The notes below the pieces were generated by a model, which ran no database searches, had not been told where the DNA came from, and saw nothing but the letters and a program-made list of their open reading frames with translations. Both the position numbers and the translations under genes were made by a program. A stretch of DNA of 6,568 nt from CAZYVD01 sp964651045 (GTDB lineage Bacteria; Zhuqueibacterota; QNDG01; DSAB01): NCBI GenBank assembly GCA_964651045.1, contig CAZYVD010000089.1, positions 1 through 6,568 on the forward strand, given 5' to 3'. Positions 6,465 through 6,568 of the stretch are shown piece after piece (position 1 is the first letter of the stretch; each line of letters begins with the position of its first letter).

Positions 6465-6527
6465 CTATTCCCTATTCTTTATTCCCTATTCCCTATTCTT
6501 TATTCCCTATTCCCTATTCACTATTTG
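6465..6527 (+). repeat. Heptamer tandem array (nine units, 21-bp super-units)
   Basis: Nine consecutive 7-bp units are present. The order CTATTCC, CTATTCT, TTATTCC occurs twice perfectly (6465-6485 and 6486-6506). A diverged third triplet follows: CTATTCC, CTATTCA, CTATTTG (6507-6527). The complementary strand reads as GGGAATA-type repeats with five GGG tracts. It resembles the short heptanucleotide tandem repeats (STRR-type) known from intergenic regions of cyanobacteria and several other phyla. No unique spacers are present, so it is not a CRISPR array. Confidence 0.9.
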
Positions 6528-6568
6528 AAGAATATCATAACATCGGTTACACAAAATTATCACAACAT

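Noticed and set aside
6465..6527. CRISPR array
   Set aside because: The units are 7 bp (21-bp super-units) with no unique spacers and no cas gene; this is a simple tandem repeat.
6447..6568. Protein-coding gene starting at ATG 6447
   Set aside because: It has no SD, and half of the frame is heptamer repeat translated as LFPILYS units, a known kind of spurious ORF. Kept only as part of the promoter finding.

Overview
The window is an AT-rich piece of a bacterial chromosome. The intact genes have good Shine-Dalgarno sites (GGAG or GAGGAG, 6 to 9 bases before ATG) or none at all, and intergenic spacers are short to moderate. The gene content fits a didermic bacterium: a DUF151 nuclease with a C-terminal UVR motif, an outer-membrane-barrel-like protein ending in phenylalanine, an exported DUF3887 hydrolase and an NhaC antiporter. 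The FCB superphylum or a neighbouring candidate phylum is a reasonable guess, but no rRNA or other marker fixes the lineage.

Layout. Positions 1-1183 hold the 3' part of a large carbohydrate-active enzyme. Its reading frame is closed by stops before position 47 and appears to continue in another frame, so the gene is frameshifted or broken. Positions 1226-1594 hold a second broken gene: the last 122 codons of a CPBP (CAAX-type) intramembrane metalloprotease, with no start codon and no first catalytic motif. Two decayed genes in a row suggest a stretch under relaxed selection. An AT-rich spacer with possible promoter elements then leads into an intact bifunctional nuclease-family gene (1726-2301).

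A convergent spacer (2302-2520) with one weak hairpin separates this from a minus-strand gene for a secreted, probably outer-membrane, beta-barrel-like protein of unknown function (2521-3393; start corrected to an ATG with a good SD). From a 109-bp divergent spacer, an apparent two-gene operon runs right: an exported alpha/beta hydrolase with an N-terminal DUF3887 domain (3503-4846), then, 21 bp later, an NhaC-type Na+/H+ antiporter (4868-6268).

The last 300 bp hold no convincing gene but are structured: a stem-loop directly after the nhaC stop, a long imperfect inverted repeat, a near-consensus sigma70-type promoter pointing right, a strong SD plus ATG on the minus strand that opens only a 10-residue ORF, and a 63-bp array of nine heptamers arranged as 21-bp super-units.

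No new multi-gene system is evident. The least explained items are the orphan barrel protein, the DUF3887 hydrolase/NhaC pairing, and the 3' intergenic region with its promoter facing a heptamer array.
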